A DNA stretch of 64,000 bases, from positions 2,418,001-2,482,000 of the forward strand of contig JAKULF010000003.1 of the NCBI GenBank assembly GCA_022661535.1. Reading direction: 5' to 3'. Below are positions 25,431-36,079 of this stretch, piece by piece. The translations under genes were made by a program, and so were the position numbers. The stretch is from Eutypa lata. Its lineage: Eukaryota; Ascomycota; Sordariomycetes; Xylariales; Diatrypaceae. Numbering within the stretch: the stretch's first letter is position 1; the number at the start of each line of letters is the position of its first letter. Below the pieces are notes generated by a model. That model was not told where the DNA came from and made no database searches. It was given only the letters and a program-made list of their open reading frames with translations.

Positions 25431-26057
25431 TCAATCATTACTTAATTGTTCTTCGAATGATCCTTGATTAGTTAACAGTTTGCATAAAATAGCGAGTTGC
25501 TTGTTGCTCTTCTTCTGAAGACCATCGATTGTATTTTCGGCTTGGTGCAATAGCATTTCAGCACTCTCAGTTCGTCGGCGATATTCTTCAGCAGCGGTCT
25601 TGACTTTCTGGCACTGCTTCATGAGTTCAGCTTCCCGTTGCCGAAACTTCAGTCTCAAGGGTTCCTCGATGCCCGCCATGGTAGGCTTTTTGGGGATTTC
25701 AGTTTGTGTACCTTTGGCGAAGACTTCTGCGCGTCGTTCTGACCGGCTTTCCTTTCCACTTTGGTGTTGGTCATGGTCTTGTAGCATCATAGATAGTCTT
25801 TTGACCTGTTGGGCCAGCTCTAAGCATTTCCACTCGGCCTTTTCTTTGGCCTTTTGATTTTCTCCTGTGAGGGCTTCCGACGTAGCAATGTCTGAGGCCA
25901 TTACATCCATACTATCTCGCAAGATTTTAATATCATTTTCCAGCCCCTTGACCTTTGACTGGAGGTGGCTGATCTCTTTGGTATCGCCTCTACCGCTCTT
26001 CATCATTTTCGTAGGAGCATCCCTAGAATTAGGCAATGTTTTGTCTTGTTGAGCTCT
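25431..26057 (-). CDS. coiled-coil protein, unknown function
   Basis: One exon of about 208 residues from ATG 26057 (MRAQQDKTLPNSRDAP). The frame remains open to 26108, which would add 17 uncharged residues with no clear merit. Nearly the whole chain is charged and helical, with heptad-like spacing: HLQSKVKGLENDIKILRDSM, ECLELAQQVKRL-like segments and REAELMKQCQKVKTAAEEYR. The last coil runs AEMLLHQAENTIDGLQ. A short Ser/Arg linker around 110-125 includes KGTQTEIPKKP. No membrane segment, catalytic motif or known domain was seen. It starts 0.8 kb head-to-head from the UBA/ankyrin/AAA gene, so the two could share control, but no common motif was found between them. It may be a scaffold. The open frame with strong coil periodicity supports a real gene; identity is unknown. 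Confidence 0.55.
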   Translation of the reverse strand, partial: RAQQDKTLPNSRDAPTKMMKSGRGDTKEISHLQSKVKGLENDIKILRDSMDVMASDIATSEALTGENQKAKEKAEWKCLELAQQVKRLSMMLQDHDQHQSGKESRSERRAEVFAKGTQTEIPKKPTMAGIEEPLRLKFRQREAELMKQCQKVKTAAEEYRRRTESAEMLLHQAENTIDGLQKKSNKQLAILCKLLTNQGSFEEQLSND

Positions 26058-26880
26058 CATCGTGACAGTGGGTGATGTATTTCTTGACAGCGTTATTTGA
26101 AGAAACAATGGCTGACTTATCAGTTAATAGTGTGAATCTTTTTAAGAATTTCAGCCTTGCAACGAATATATAAAAAGTTTGGTTGGCCATTTGCTGCCTA
26201 AGGCCAAGTCGGTGACAAGTCGGTAAGCTATCCTGCAGGCAATGAAAGGATAGTTTCCACCACGTCTTAGAAGTGTCACTAGAATTGTCGTAACTTGGTG
26301 AACCTACTATCAGATTAGAAAATTCTAGCGACATATATACATACGTGAAGGTAACTAACAAGTCGCTTGAGTAATAAAATCTCAATTAAATGGAGGTCAA
26401 CTAATGGCACCTGGGGACCTTTCAGCCATAATATGTCTTAGATTCCTAAGGTGCGTTTAGAAGGGTATTTTGATGGCCGCGGTACCCCATAGTCTCAGAC
26501 ACTCGCCATTGCATCGTGTCTTTTAAAAATCAGACATAGCGAAGATGTAAGAACATATACACATCTCTAGATTACCCTACACGCAAGTCGTGTAGGCACC
26601 AAGAGAGCAATGTTAAGGAAATATAGAACCGTGTTTATTAAGAACCAAATGACAGAAATCGAAGAGCCTAGATGATAAGTACGTGTATCACCTTAGCATT
26701 TCTTCTAGTCATTATCACTCTAGTATTGACATATTAATTCCATTGTATGAAGCCCAACTTTGTTAAGTTTCTGCTGAACTATATAAAAGGGGTTGTCAAC
26801 CCCCATGTGTTGTAGCATAAATTCCCTGCCTTCGTACTTATAGTCGTCTTGCCAAGCCCCAAATCTTATAATTTAATATC
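26058..26880. other. divergent intergenic region
   Basis: Upstream region of both the coiled-coil gene (minus) and the UBA/ankyrin/AAA gene (plus). It contains a strong TATA box at 26780-26789 serving the plus gene. No further gene is convincing. Confidence 0.55.
26780..26803 (+). promoter_or_regulatory. TATA box with adjoining GGGGTTG/CAACCCC palindrome
   Basis: TATATAAAAG (26780-26789) runs straight into GGGGTTG-T-CAACCCC, a perfect 7-bp inverted repeat (26789-26795 and 26797-26803). It lies 101 bp before the ATG of the UBA/ankyrin/AAA gene. AGGGG at the junction also matches the yeast stress element core. A near twin is at 41484-41500. Confidence 0.65.
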
Positions 26881-29074
26881 ATGAAAGGATTAGGTTCAAA
26901 ACAAAATAGCGTCAAGATTGAAGAGGTTATAAGAGCGTGCAATTGCTCTAAGGATAGGGCGATAGAGCTACTTGGAGTATGTCAGGTCTCATTTTACTAG
27001 CAATTCGGCATTTCACTAACACCCAGTTGAAGTTTGTAGGTAACGACGTACAGAAAGTTATCAGACACTACCAGATTCTGTCGAGATACGTGGATCAGAA
27101 CCAACTCAGTTCCCAAGGTACAACATCAAGTGCAGAAGCAAGAAGTAAGAGTTCACTATCCCAGGCTCTGACTGACATAGTGGCTAAAATATTTTTTAGA
27201 TAACTGTGGAGTATTAGATTCGACAACCCACGGTTCAACCACTACGACCCCCGAACAGAACGGCATTTATAATTCATTGACTGCATCACCAATGGCACAG
27301 GATAACCCAAACTCCGTTTCCAACAATGGAATCCCAATACAGGACACAGAATGGGACTTTGTATTGCCTCCCGCTGTACGGCCTCTCACTTTGAAGCCTG
27401 GCAATAACTTCAATATTACTGACCTTATCGGTGCTATCACTCATAGGTTCAGGTTAGAATCTATCCAGACATATCTTGAATACTACGACCAAGACACGGT
27501 GAAATCCCATATAAACGAGAACGTCTATGGGTTTCCGGCAATATTCTATGCCGTTGCCACTAATAATGATGTGATCGTCAGACTCTTCGTTGAACACGGT
27601 GCGAATGTCATTGCCTTCCATGAGCGTTCAGGGACCCCCCTTTTGGCTTTTTCGATAGTACATAGCGACACCATACGGGAAGATACTACCGCAATGGTTG
27701 CAACGTTACTTAGTCTTGGTACACCACCCAGTCTCATACCATCTGACCTGTATACTCCGTATCAACAAGATCTTCCTGGCAATAGTCGAGCACCTGGTAC
27801 AACGAGTCCCCGGGATCCCAGCACTGAGTGGTGCACAGATGTCGCGAGGGGTCGTGTTCAGAGAACGGCGAACCTTACCCAACGTTATCATCTAGATAGG
27901 GCCACAAAGATCAAGAACGCATCTAATAGGCACCGGCAAGTTGCTAGACTAAAGAAATGCGAAGCAATTCTAAGCGTTCCTTACTTTCTCATTGGACAAA
28001 CCATGGCCTCCGATGGGTTGCTTCGAAAGCTACTGAGCCATCTTGTCACACCAAACAAGCGACCCCTAGTCCTAGCCTTCGCAGGTCCTAGTGGTCACGG
28101 TAAAACAGAGCTTGCTAGACGTCTTGGGCACCTACTTAACCTCGATCTTGAAGTTGTGGACTGTACCATAGTGAGACGAGAAATTGAGCTGTTTGGGCCG
28201 CGGGAGCCTTTCCGAGGTGCCGAGAAGGGTTCATCCATCAATAACTTCTTAACAAGAAATTCTAGAGAGCGATGCATTGTTTTCCTCGACGAGTTCGAAA
28301 AGACAACACCAGAAATTCACCAGGCACTCTTACTGCCTTTAGATAATGGTCAGTATTTTAAATCACGGTCACGGTTTTCTGCAAGCTAAATTATTCATGT
28401 TACTGTAGGTGAATATCAGGATCGTCGTAATGGATCCAAGGTCAATTGTTCCAATACAATCTGGATCTTGGCTACGAATGCACTTGATCCTCTCATCAAA
28501 GACTTCTGCTCCCATAATCCTGACATTCTAGGGGATGATGAAGCTAAGAAGCAAAAGATGGCACAGGAGTTATCTCGTGAACTCAAGCAAGGGTTTCTCG
28601 GGCAGTTTGGCGTGAGTCCCCCTAGAGGCTGGTAAATTGCACTGTTCGAGCACTTTAATGACTGACATCATGTATGACCGATAGGCGCCTATTACGGGAC
28701 GAATCTCTGAATTTATCCCGTTTCTCCCCTTCACTCTAGGAGAGCAAGCTGTTGTTACGCATAAGTTTCTACTCGACCTCACGAAAAAGGTAAAAGCGCC
28801 TGTCATTCTTCCTGAGAGTTCTCGAGAACAAATCATGGGAAATATCCACCTCCGTATTCGCAAGGATGCTTCGGTCTGCCGTACCTTAGCAGCAGCAGAG
28901 TACAGTTCTGATCTTGGTGCGAGAAGTCTGGCTACGGCTGTGAAGCTCGTGGAAGAGAAGTTGGTTGAGGCGTACTTGGAAGAGGAAGAAGAGATTGTTG
29001 AAGGTAAAGATGTTCACGAGTTCTCCGTGGATATCAGAGGTGGGGAGATTGTGGTTCATAAGACTCAGGAATAA
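26881..29074 (+). CDS. UBA-like / ankyrin / Clp-type AAA+ ATPase
   Basis: Five exons: 26881-26976, 27027-27117, 27200-28348, 28409-28611 and 28685-29074, all GT-AG and phase-consistent, giving 642 residues. The N-terminus KIEEVIRACNCSKDRAIELL (12-31), continued across the first intron by VGNDVQKVIRHYQ, has the three-helix pattern of a UBA-like ubiquitin-binding domain. An ankyrin-like region follows at about 150-240 (GFPAIFYAVATNNDVIVRLF, SGTPLLAFSIVHS). The ATPase has Walker A GPSGHGKT (358-365), Walker B CIVFLDEFEK (421-430) and a sensor-1-type IWILATNALD. Its C-terminal domain contains YSSDLGARSLATAVKLVEE, matching the Clp/ClpB D2-small module with GAR arginine. By family it would unfold or remodel substrates; the substrate, perhaps ubiquitinated, is unknown. 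The motifs look complete. The annotation depends on two short first exons being real. Confidence 0.83.
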
Positions 29075-29580
29075 TCTAAGAATAAAGGTTTGATAGTCTA
29101 TGGGACAAGTAGATAGATAAGGCTCAGTTCGATCGACTAGTAATAACATATTACTGTGAGTTCAAATGGATCAAGTGTTAAAGCAACCAGCTCCTATCGA
29201 TAACTACGTTCCTGCTGAAACGGGGCGAGGACGTCTCGGAAGCGCATCGCATGACATAGGGGCGGTTCAGGACCCACGCACAGCGATACTCTTGTAATGG
29301 ATCATTATGAAGATTGCATTATGATACTTTCCTCAACTAATATACAGGAACTAGGGCATGATAAAAAGAAATAGAGGAAATCCACCACAAAACCAGCAAA
29401 GCTCCCAAAAAGCCCTCTATGTTTTAAGCCCCAAGTGGGCGACACACTCCAATTCTAAAGGACGGTAACCGCATATCAGAAACAGTCGTTACTTCTCATT
29501 GCAAGAGCTAGAAGGACCTAGTAACCAGTATCTCTCCTGTTAATACCCTAAATTAGTTTCGTAACATTACCCTCTACTGC
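29075..29580. other. convergent intergenic region
   Basis: Between the 3' ends of the AAA gene (plus) and the L-domain membrane protein gene (minus). No gene seen. Confidence 0.55.
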
Positions 29581-31166
29581 TTAGCTGCTAGCATTCGATG
29601 GCACGGCAGAGCCTGCTGGCAGCTCATGCATCTGGTCATCTGGCTTCTCGGCCGGCAGCGTATATATCTCTCGCAGGTGATCGTCCGGCTTCTCCCGCAC
29701 GATGCCCTGCCCGTCGAGCTGTTGGATCTGAGCTAACTTTTGTTCCTGTTGCAATGCAGCGTGGGATTTCTCGTTCAGTTGCTGCGTCCCCGCCGGTGGT
29801 TGGATGCTCTTTACCAGAAGTCGGAGATATAAGACGATCCAGGTGACCGTTGTAATCGTCACAACTACAGCGACGGCGATGCCTATCCCAATACCAGCCC
29901 AGGCCCCTTTGGATAATCCCGCCTTCCCGTCGACGACTGTGCTGTTGTTGGTCCCATTACAAGTGAGGTTGGCAATAATGCCTTCGTCATTCAGTGCCTG
30001 TAGTCTCAAGCAGTCGAAATCGTTCCATGGCTCCACTGTTACAGACCCAGAGGTAACCTTCAAGCTAGGGAAGATGTTCCGTCTCGCCGATCTACGCTTA
30101 TGTAAGTCACAGTTATACTCATACGAGGAATGGGAGCGGCACTATTAGGATAAAAAGCTTACGGGTCTATCTCTCCACGGAGGTGAATGTTTCCCACCCT
30201 CTCCAAATTCGGGAATATAGGCAGTGCTGTACCTATATTGTCCAGAATAGTTATATTTCCAGCGTCAGTGAGGTTGTTGAAGCTTAGAGCGCAGTTGGTG
30301 TTGTTAACAACCACAATATCCCCGCCAACGGTTTTGAGACCTCCAAGATCCAAGGTCGAGTTAGAACTCGAGGTGATGCTTATACTGGATCCTACTGTCA
30401 TTTCCGGGAATCGTAAGAGAATGTTGTCTCCGGTCCTATTTGCATCTGCTGTAGAGTTGCCTAGTGTAAAGGAGCCATTCACCGCCAATGGCGAACTCAA
30501 GGTAAAACTATCCACATTGTTAAGGGTTATATCTTCAGCAGCGGTTAACTCATGGAAAACAAGCGAACAGGACCCTGCTGGTGAGATATATACGTATCCG
30601 GCGTAACTTAGATTCAATAGGACTGGGCAATCATCAGTCGTTATGTGCTCAGCACTGACAATTTGAGGACCGCCATATAGTCGATCCAAGGTGAGTGGGA
30701 TGTCGGTAGGAAGACCAAATGTGGTATAATTCCAGACGTCCACTAAATTACCAAGGTCCAAATCTAGCAGGGAGGATGCGCCATTGATGTTGACAGAAGT
30801 GGTTACCATACCCCCATCTTCAGTTCTCCAGTCCTTGAGGCGGGGAAAGGACAAATTCGTGAGCGCTTGCGCTTGGATGACATTTAATTGGGCCATCTTT
30901 TCAAGCACAGGACAGTCCAACACCTCTAATTGAGGACTATCCTCAACGGATATTGTTGATACCTGTGTCAGGCCCGTAAAGTTGAGAATCCCTGTCGCAT
31001 TCTGAACGACAATATTCCTCTGACATGAAGAGGATTGCATGCCGTCGATGTCATCTTGAGTAGTGATGGTGGCATTGTGGTCATCGTTGGAACATCCAAT
31101 GTCCTCTAATTGAAGTCAGAATGCCGCTTAGATATTGAGCTGATCAACAACTCGTAACTTACCCAT
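29581..31166 (-). CDS. single-pass membrane protein with L-domain-like ectodomain
   Basis: Three exons, 31166-31163, 31105-30166 and 30091-29581, give 484 residues. The ectodomain (about 1-375) has leucine-spaced short strands of the receptor L-domain/Ecm33 type, e.g. NFTGLTQVSTISVEDSPQLE, SLLDLDLGNLVDVWN and LDLGGLKTVGGDIVVVNNTN. It has many N-glycosylation sequons (NAT, NLS, NGS, NST, NRT, NNT). A helix GAWAGIGIGIAVAVVVTITT plus VTWIVLYL (about 377-404) is the membrane anchor, followed by a Gln/Glu-rich tail with a near repeat (EKPDDHLREIYTLPA / EKPDDQMHELPAGS). The odd point is the start: the only in-frame ATG found is a 4-nt exon giving MEDIGCSNDDHN, with no signal peptide, while an in-frame TAA lies 16 codons upstream. 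Either a signal-peptide exon lies further upstream or the 5' end has been lost. The role is probably cell-wall or surface related, by resemblance. Confidence 0.7.
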
Positions 31167-32840
31167 TAAGCCCAAGCTTTGATCGATGTTGATGACTTAT
31201 CGAATAGACTCTAGAAGACAAATTTATTCGAATTACTACGAGATGATTCCGGGGTCACTACCTCTAGTTGCGTCGTGAAACAAGGTCCGCTCTTAAAAGT
31301 GTAAATGGAATGGAATGAAATTGCACCCGGAAATGGTGGGTATTATCCACCTTTATTGGAAATATGGCCATAAACATTGAATCTATCATACCCAGAAATA
31401 TTCTAGAGCATCAGGCTGAAGCCATCCTCTATATTTAGTGCAGCCTGCCGCACCTTGGGAAAGGTGTGGTTGTATTATAAATGAGTAGTGGAGACACTTT
31501 GCCCGCTTTTCCTCACAATATGCTTACTTTTTAAAATAACTTTCGGCGAAGCTCGCAACTGCGTTTGCACTAGGCTTGTCTTCAGGTATATTTTGCATTC
31601 TAACTTCAGAGGTAATACTTCCAAGACTGCGGTTACGTCGAAGAGTATTAGGGAATGATTTTTTTTTTCTTTTAGTGGTCTAGATGTAGTCGAACTTATA
31701 TTTGTAAAGGAAGTTTCCGAATCTCCCAATATCTTCTTAGCCATCTCTAAAGCCTTATACCAAAGCTATTGGTACAAATAGATAATGTGTTACGTTACAT
31801 TAACGGTAGATGTATGCTGGTAGTTGAAGGAATAGTGCATCTGCATGTTTTTATTGGTTGGGGTAGGTAAATAGCATAGAAACGCCATTGACCAAATAGT
31901 ACATTTTTTGCGATGTATGCAGAGCAACATCAGCCCTCCATTAGTTGTACTAATAATAAAGGCAAGAGCAGCAGCCAATTGAAAGACTTGGTTCGCTATA
32001 TTAGAAAAAGACAAGAGTTGTTGTGTTTAGACGCCCCTATACCCAATAGGGGTCGGGTGTGAATTGGTCACATCCATGACCTCGGGATGGATATGACCGG
32101 CGGAATCGGAATTACCTTATTCCGGTCATTACCATTGCCCCCCAAGAATGTACCTACGTATATGTACCTAATACTTCTTTTGCACTGTAGATAAAGCCTT
32201 CTTTTAGACAGATAAATGTCACTCTTCACTATTACCGCAGAATTTACAACTTTAGAGCATCTAGATTTGTTATTTGATAATAATATTATTACGCGGTAGG
32301 TCTTGGATAATCCTTTAGCTGAAGGTATCATGAGCCTTGAGCTAATCAGTGGATGTAGAGGGCCTAAGGATGTTGCTGAAGCTGTGAAAATTAACTTGGA
32401 TATCCACATTTTCGCTGGCTATTACCTTCGAAACTATTAATACTTCGAGGTGGTGGTGGTAAGCGAGTGCTAGCTGTATTGGTAGGACATAGCAGAAAGA
32501 ATTTGCTCTCAAAGTACCCAGCATTCATTATGCTGAAGCTCTGGTGAGGGAAAGGAGGGATACGCACTATAGCTGTACGGCATAACCACACGAGATGCTT
32601 CAACAAGCTCCACTTGGATGATATACTCTGATAAGTAACAAAGCTCTATGTAAATACGGGAACTTGGGTAATCTCGTAGAGCGAGATAACCTATCCCAGT
32701 AATCACCATGTATATAAAGTACTCCATGGCTGCTTACTGAAGATCTCACATCTAGCTAGATAATAATCACTTCCTCCCTTTGTTCTGCCTCGAACAACGG
32801 CGATCGTTAACATCATAGAATTGCAACTAGTAAAGCATCC
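31167..32840. other. AT-rich intergenic region
   Basis: 1.7 kb with small minus-strand open frames (31475-31744, 31790-32014) that match nothing I recognise. It holds an ATGACCGG...CCGGTCAT inverted repeat at 32093-32100/32122-32129. Probably gene-free or a worn element. Confidence 0.5.
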
Positions 32841-35496
32841 TTATCTAAGCCCCTTTTCCTTAGCAAGCTCATCGTCATCGAGTCCTTCGTTTACTCGATC
32901 TTTCAGGTACATATCGAACCTAGTAGTCACTCCTATGACGTCCCTGAGGCAACTATAATCAAGCGACTTCCCATTGAATGAAGCAAGCTGTCGTGCCGTG
33001 GTGATAGCATTTCTGATTTCCCGCCCGTTGAGATTGTATCTCGAGAGCTTCCCCACATTCTTTCTCAGATCAGGGATATCAATATCTTCGTCGAAGGTTT
33101 CGATTCTATCGAAGAAGTTCTCCCATACCTTCTGTCGGGTTTGCTGGCTGAGATTATCATAGTGGAGGGCAAGTTGAATGCGAGACTTGAAACCTTCGTC
33201 AAATACCCCCACGCGGTTGCTTGTTAGAATGAGCATGCCGTCGTAGTACTCAAGTATCCTCAGAAATACTGCTCGACTTATTAATAACATGTAGATATAG
33301 AATTTACGGTAGGAAATCCCACACAGCTGCACTTACCAGAAACCAAAGCATTTCGCTGTAGGTCCTGCAGAGAACGTTCCTGTAGGAAGACTTCAGCTTC
33401 GTCCAGGAGAACGACTGGCTTGAATTAGTGTAATTCAAACAACAAATCTTAATTTCAGTGGTATTACCGCAATTCCAGATTTTTCCTAGGTTCAAGACTC
33501 TCTTAAGACGAATTTCAACTTCATTTGGATGTATGCCTAGGTCTCCACATGTGACTCTATAAAGCGGCTTTTTCGCGTAGTCTGCAACGCTGAAACAGTG
33601 AATCGTTAGCACTAAGTCTAGATTCCTAAATTCCCAACTTGTTTTCTTACCTTTCCGCTGTCAATGTCTTTCCGGTTCCTGGTCCACTAGGAGAGATTAG
33701 CTAGAACAATACCAGAGTAGAATTATCTTACCCGTGAAGGAGAAGAACAAGGCCTTTGCCTTTGCTATGGAAGAAATCTGTTGAACCTGAATCCTGCATA
33801 GTATTTGTAACCAATGCCATAACTAGATTCTTGGTTTTTTCTTCCATTACAAGGGACTCGAATGACTTCGTATTCCACACGACGTCCTCCACACTCGCCG
33901 TCCATATGAAGACTAAATTAATGATTGATTAGTTTTGAGTTCTGTTCCATGAGTTTTACAACCAAACTTACGCCAAGTCTTGTCCTCCATTGAATATCCG
34001 AAGAAGGCCGGCGGCATGAGTATGAGTACATCTTCGGGAGGTGCAGGATTACTGAGAAATTCCTCGCTGAACGAACTAACCAACTTCTTTTCTAGAAATG
34101 GATGATTTCCTGGTGTCTCCTGCCTAAATGTAGTGACATCAATCATGAACCTAGCTGTTGTCTAAGAATAGTTAGCCAGTATAAGGTTTGAGGATTGAAG
34201 GGAACTCAACATACGAAAAGTCGTTTCTTCGGGACATCCCACCCACTGTACGATACTAGTTTTCTCTCTCGGCAGGCCCAAAACTTTTGACCACGTGCCA
34301 CAAGCCTATCACGAAGACTGCTTCCTGTGAAGTCCACTGGAAATAAATCGAGCGTTATTATGTCAAACGGCTTGTTGGATTCAGCCTTGGCCGTAAACTG
34401 GAATGTCACCGTTTTCTCTTGCAAACAGCCATCAAAGTCAAGCCACTTGAGAGCTTTGAAAGTACATGTTATGATTGATGTGAAGGAATTTTCCGGATGT
34501 GAATTTGCGGGCGTCATGGGCATCGAATAGATATCAGGCCAGTCTAAGACTTGAAACGCATCAACATGGTCCAGATCAGGATCACCTTTGGGATTCATAG
34601 CAACTATCTCTCCCGGGGCCTGCAATGTTAGCCCCCGTCGCCTATTTGCCTTATTAATACATGTGATTACTCACAAAGAGGTATTCAAAATACCGACGTG
34701 TTATTTGACCACTTGACAGTAAACCCTTCACCGCTGTGAAATCTTTATCTTTGTGGCAACGGAAATATTCCAAGAAATTCTCGAGGTATTCAGCGATCAA
34801 AGGTTCTGCTGTGCGGGCCGCGCTTTCAAGTTGGTCTCTCTCACGGTATACCCAAATGTGTGGATTATTAGTTGAGCTTTTCTCCTCGATTTTAGGATAT
34901 AGACTCTTATTTTTACTAGAGCTAATGGCTTCCTTCAAGGCATTGCATATATTTTGAGAGAAAAGATAGAGCCTTTCGACTCCGGTGGTCGGTTGAGCAC
35001 CTTGTTGGCAACAGAAGTGTTCTTTGGTTATGATGAATGAGAGGCCAGGCTTGTTCATCAAGGCATATTTTTCTATGTCCTTTACTCGATTCTGGCCGAC
35101 TAAATGCCCATTTTCAATGGTGAAAGGGGCGTCTTGATCAAGGCTAGAATTATATTGATTTTTGTAGCACTTGATCCGATGTAGTATTGTATAATACGGC
35201 TTGGGGGGAGGTTGCGAGAACTCTGCGGAATGGGTTGACGTCATAGACAGTTCATTCCGCAATTGATGTTGTTTGATAAGTTTTGTGAGTCGCCAGATTC
35301 CCTTGGAAACATTTTCATTGCTATCTTCTGGCTGAACTCCAACTAACTCGCACACTTCGGTCCTCCAATTGAGGTCTTTCTCATCCGATGAGTGAGATTC
35401 AACTGATAGAGGTTCTTCATAGTCTTCAGTCTCAGAAAAGCGAAGCTTTTTGGGAAGTGGTTGACCGTCAAAAGCATCTGTTCTAAGTCTCTTCAT
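32841..35496 (-). CDS. AAA+ ATPase with DUF7025 domain
   Basis: Eight exons: 35496-34675, 34619-34215, 34161-33972, 33912-33732, 33686-33651, 33589-33468, 33414-33337 and 33268-32841. All junctions are GT-AG and phase-consistent, giving 753 residues. The order is a charged N-terminus with a lysine-rich start (MKRLRTDAFDGQPLPKKLRF), a large DUF7025-type fungal domain (about 130-410) and then a classical AAA module. Walker A is GGPGTGKTLTAE (533-544). Walker B is VVLLDEAEVF (586-595), with IILTSN-like sensor 1 (MLILTSNRVG) and arginine-rich KSRIQLALHY after it. The C-terminus has the AAA lid with LNGREIRNAITTARQLA. Fungal proteins with this plan are common but poorly understood, some near BCS1/spastin-type AAA folds. 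It keeps all motifs and seven clean introns despite the decayed surroundings, so it looks selected. Confidence 0.85.
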
Positions 35497-36079
35497 CGAT
35501 GAAGAAGGATGACTGAAGTGCTGTCATGAACTCGTTACTATATGTGAAGAAGGCAAATGATGAATTAGGCAATGAAAGTATTAGCTTACTGTGTCTTTGT
35601 TAGAATCATCCATACTTTCATCTGAGGTGGTCGATGGATAACATAGTATGCTAACGATAGCTGCACATGGTCGTTCGAGTTGGAAGAGAAAGCTTGTTCG
35701 ACAATGAGGGGTAATTTTGCTTTCGTCTTAGGCTGTGCCTTATTTTTATTAACCAATGGAACATAAAATGTGATAGCAAATCAAATCATTAAGGCTTAGA
35801 GCTAGAGTGGCTATGGCGTAGGCGTACATTTGATGCAATGTCCCCTCCATTACATTCCACCCAATAAAAAATTACAGAATGAGATATAGGTTTCGGTGTA
35901 GGTGCCATCAGCATGGGAAAACTAGAAAGCCTTGGAGCCTAATCAGGTTTCCTATGGAGGTCGTCGCAAGATATGAACCAAGTCTTCCGGCTACGTTTCC
36001 TTCCACCTTTTATATATGTGCAGCAAGCCTATTGTACTGAAACATAAAACCAATTAAATTATAAAATATTACAATTACG
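35497..36079. other. divergent intergenic region
   Basis: Between the DUF7025 AAA gene (minus) and the DUF7708 gene (plus). A TTTTATATATG box at about 36008-36018 is a candidate TATA box for the plus gene, about 65 bp before its ATG. Confidence 0.5.

Noticed and set aside
32093..32129. ATGACCGG/CCGGTCAT inverted repeat
   Set aside because: Short arms with a 21-bp loop and no second copy in the window; too little to call a regulatory element.
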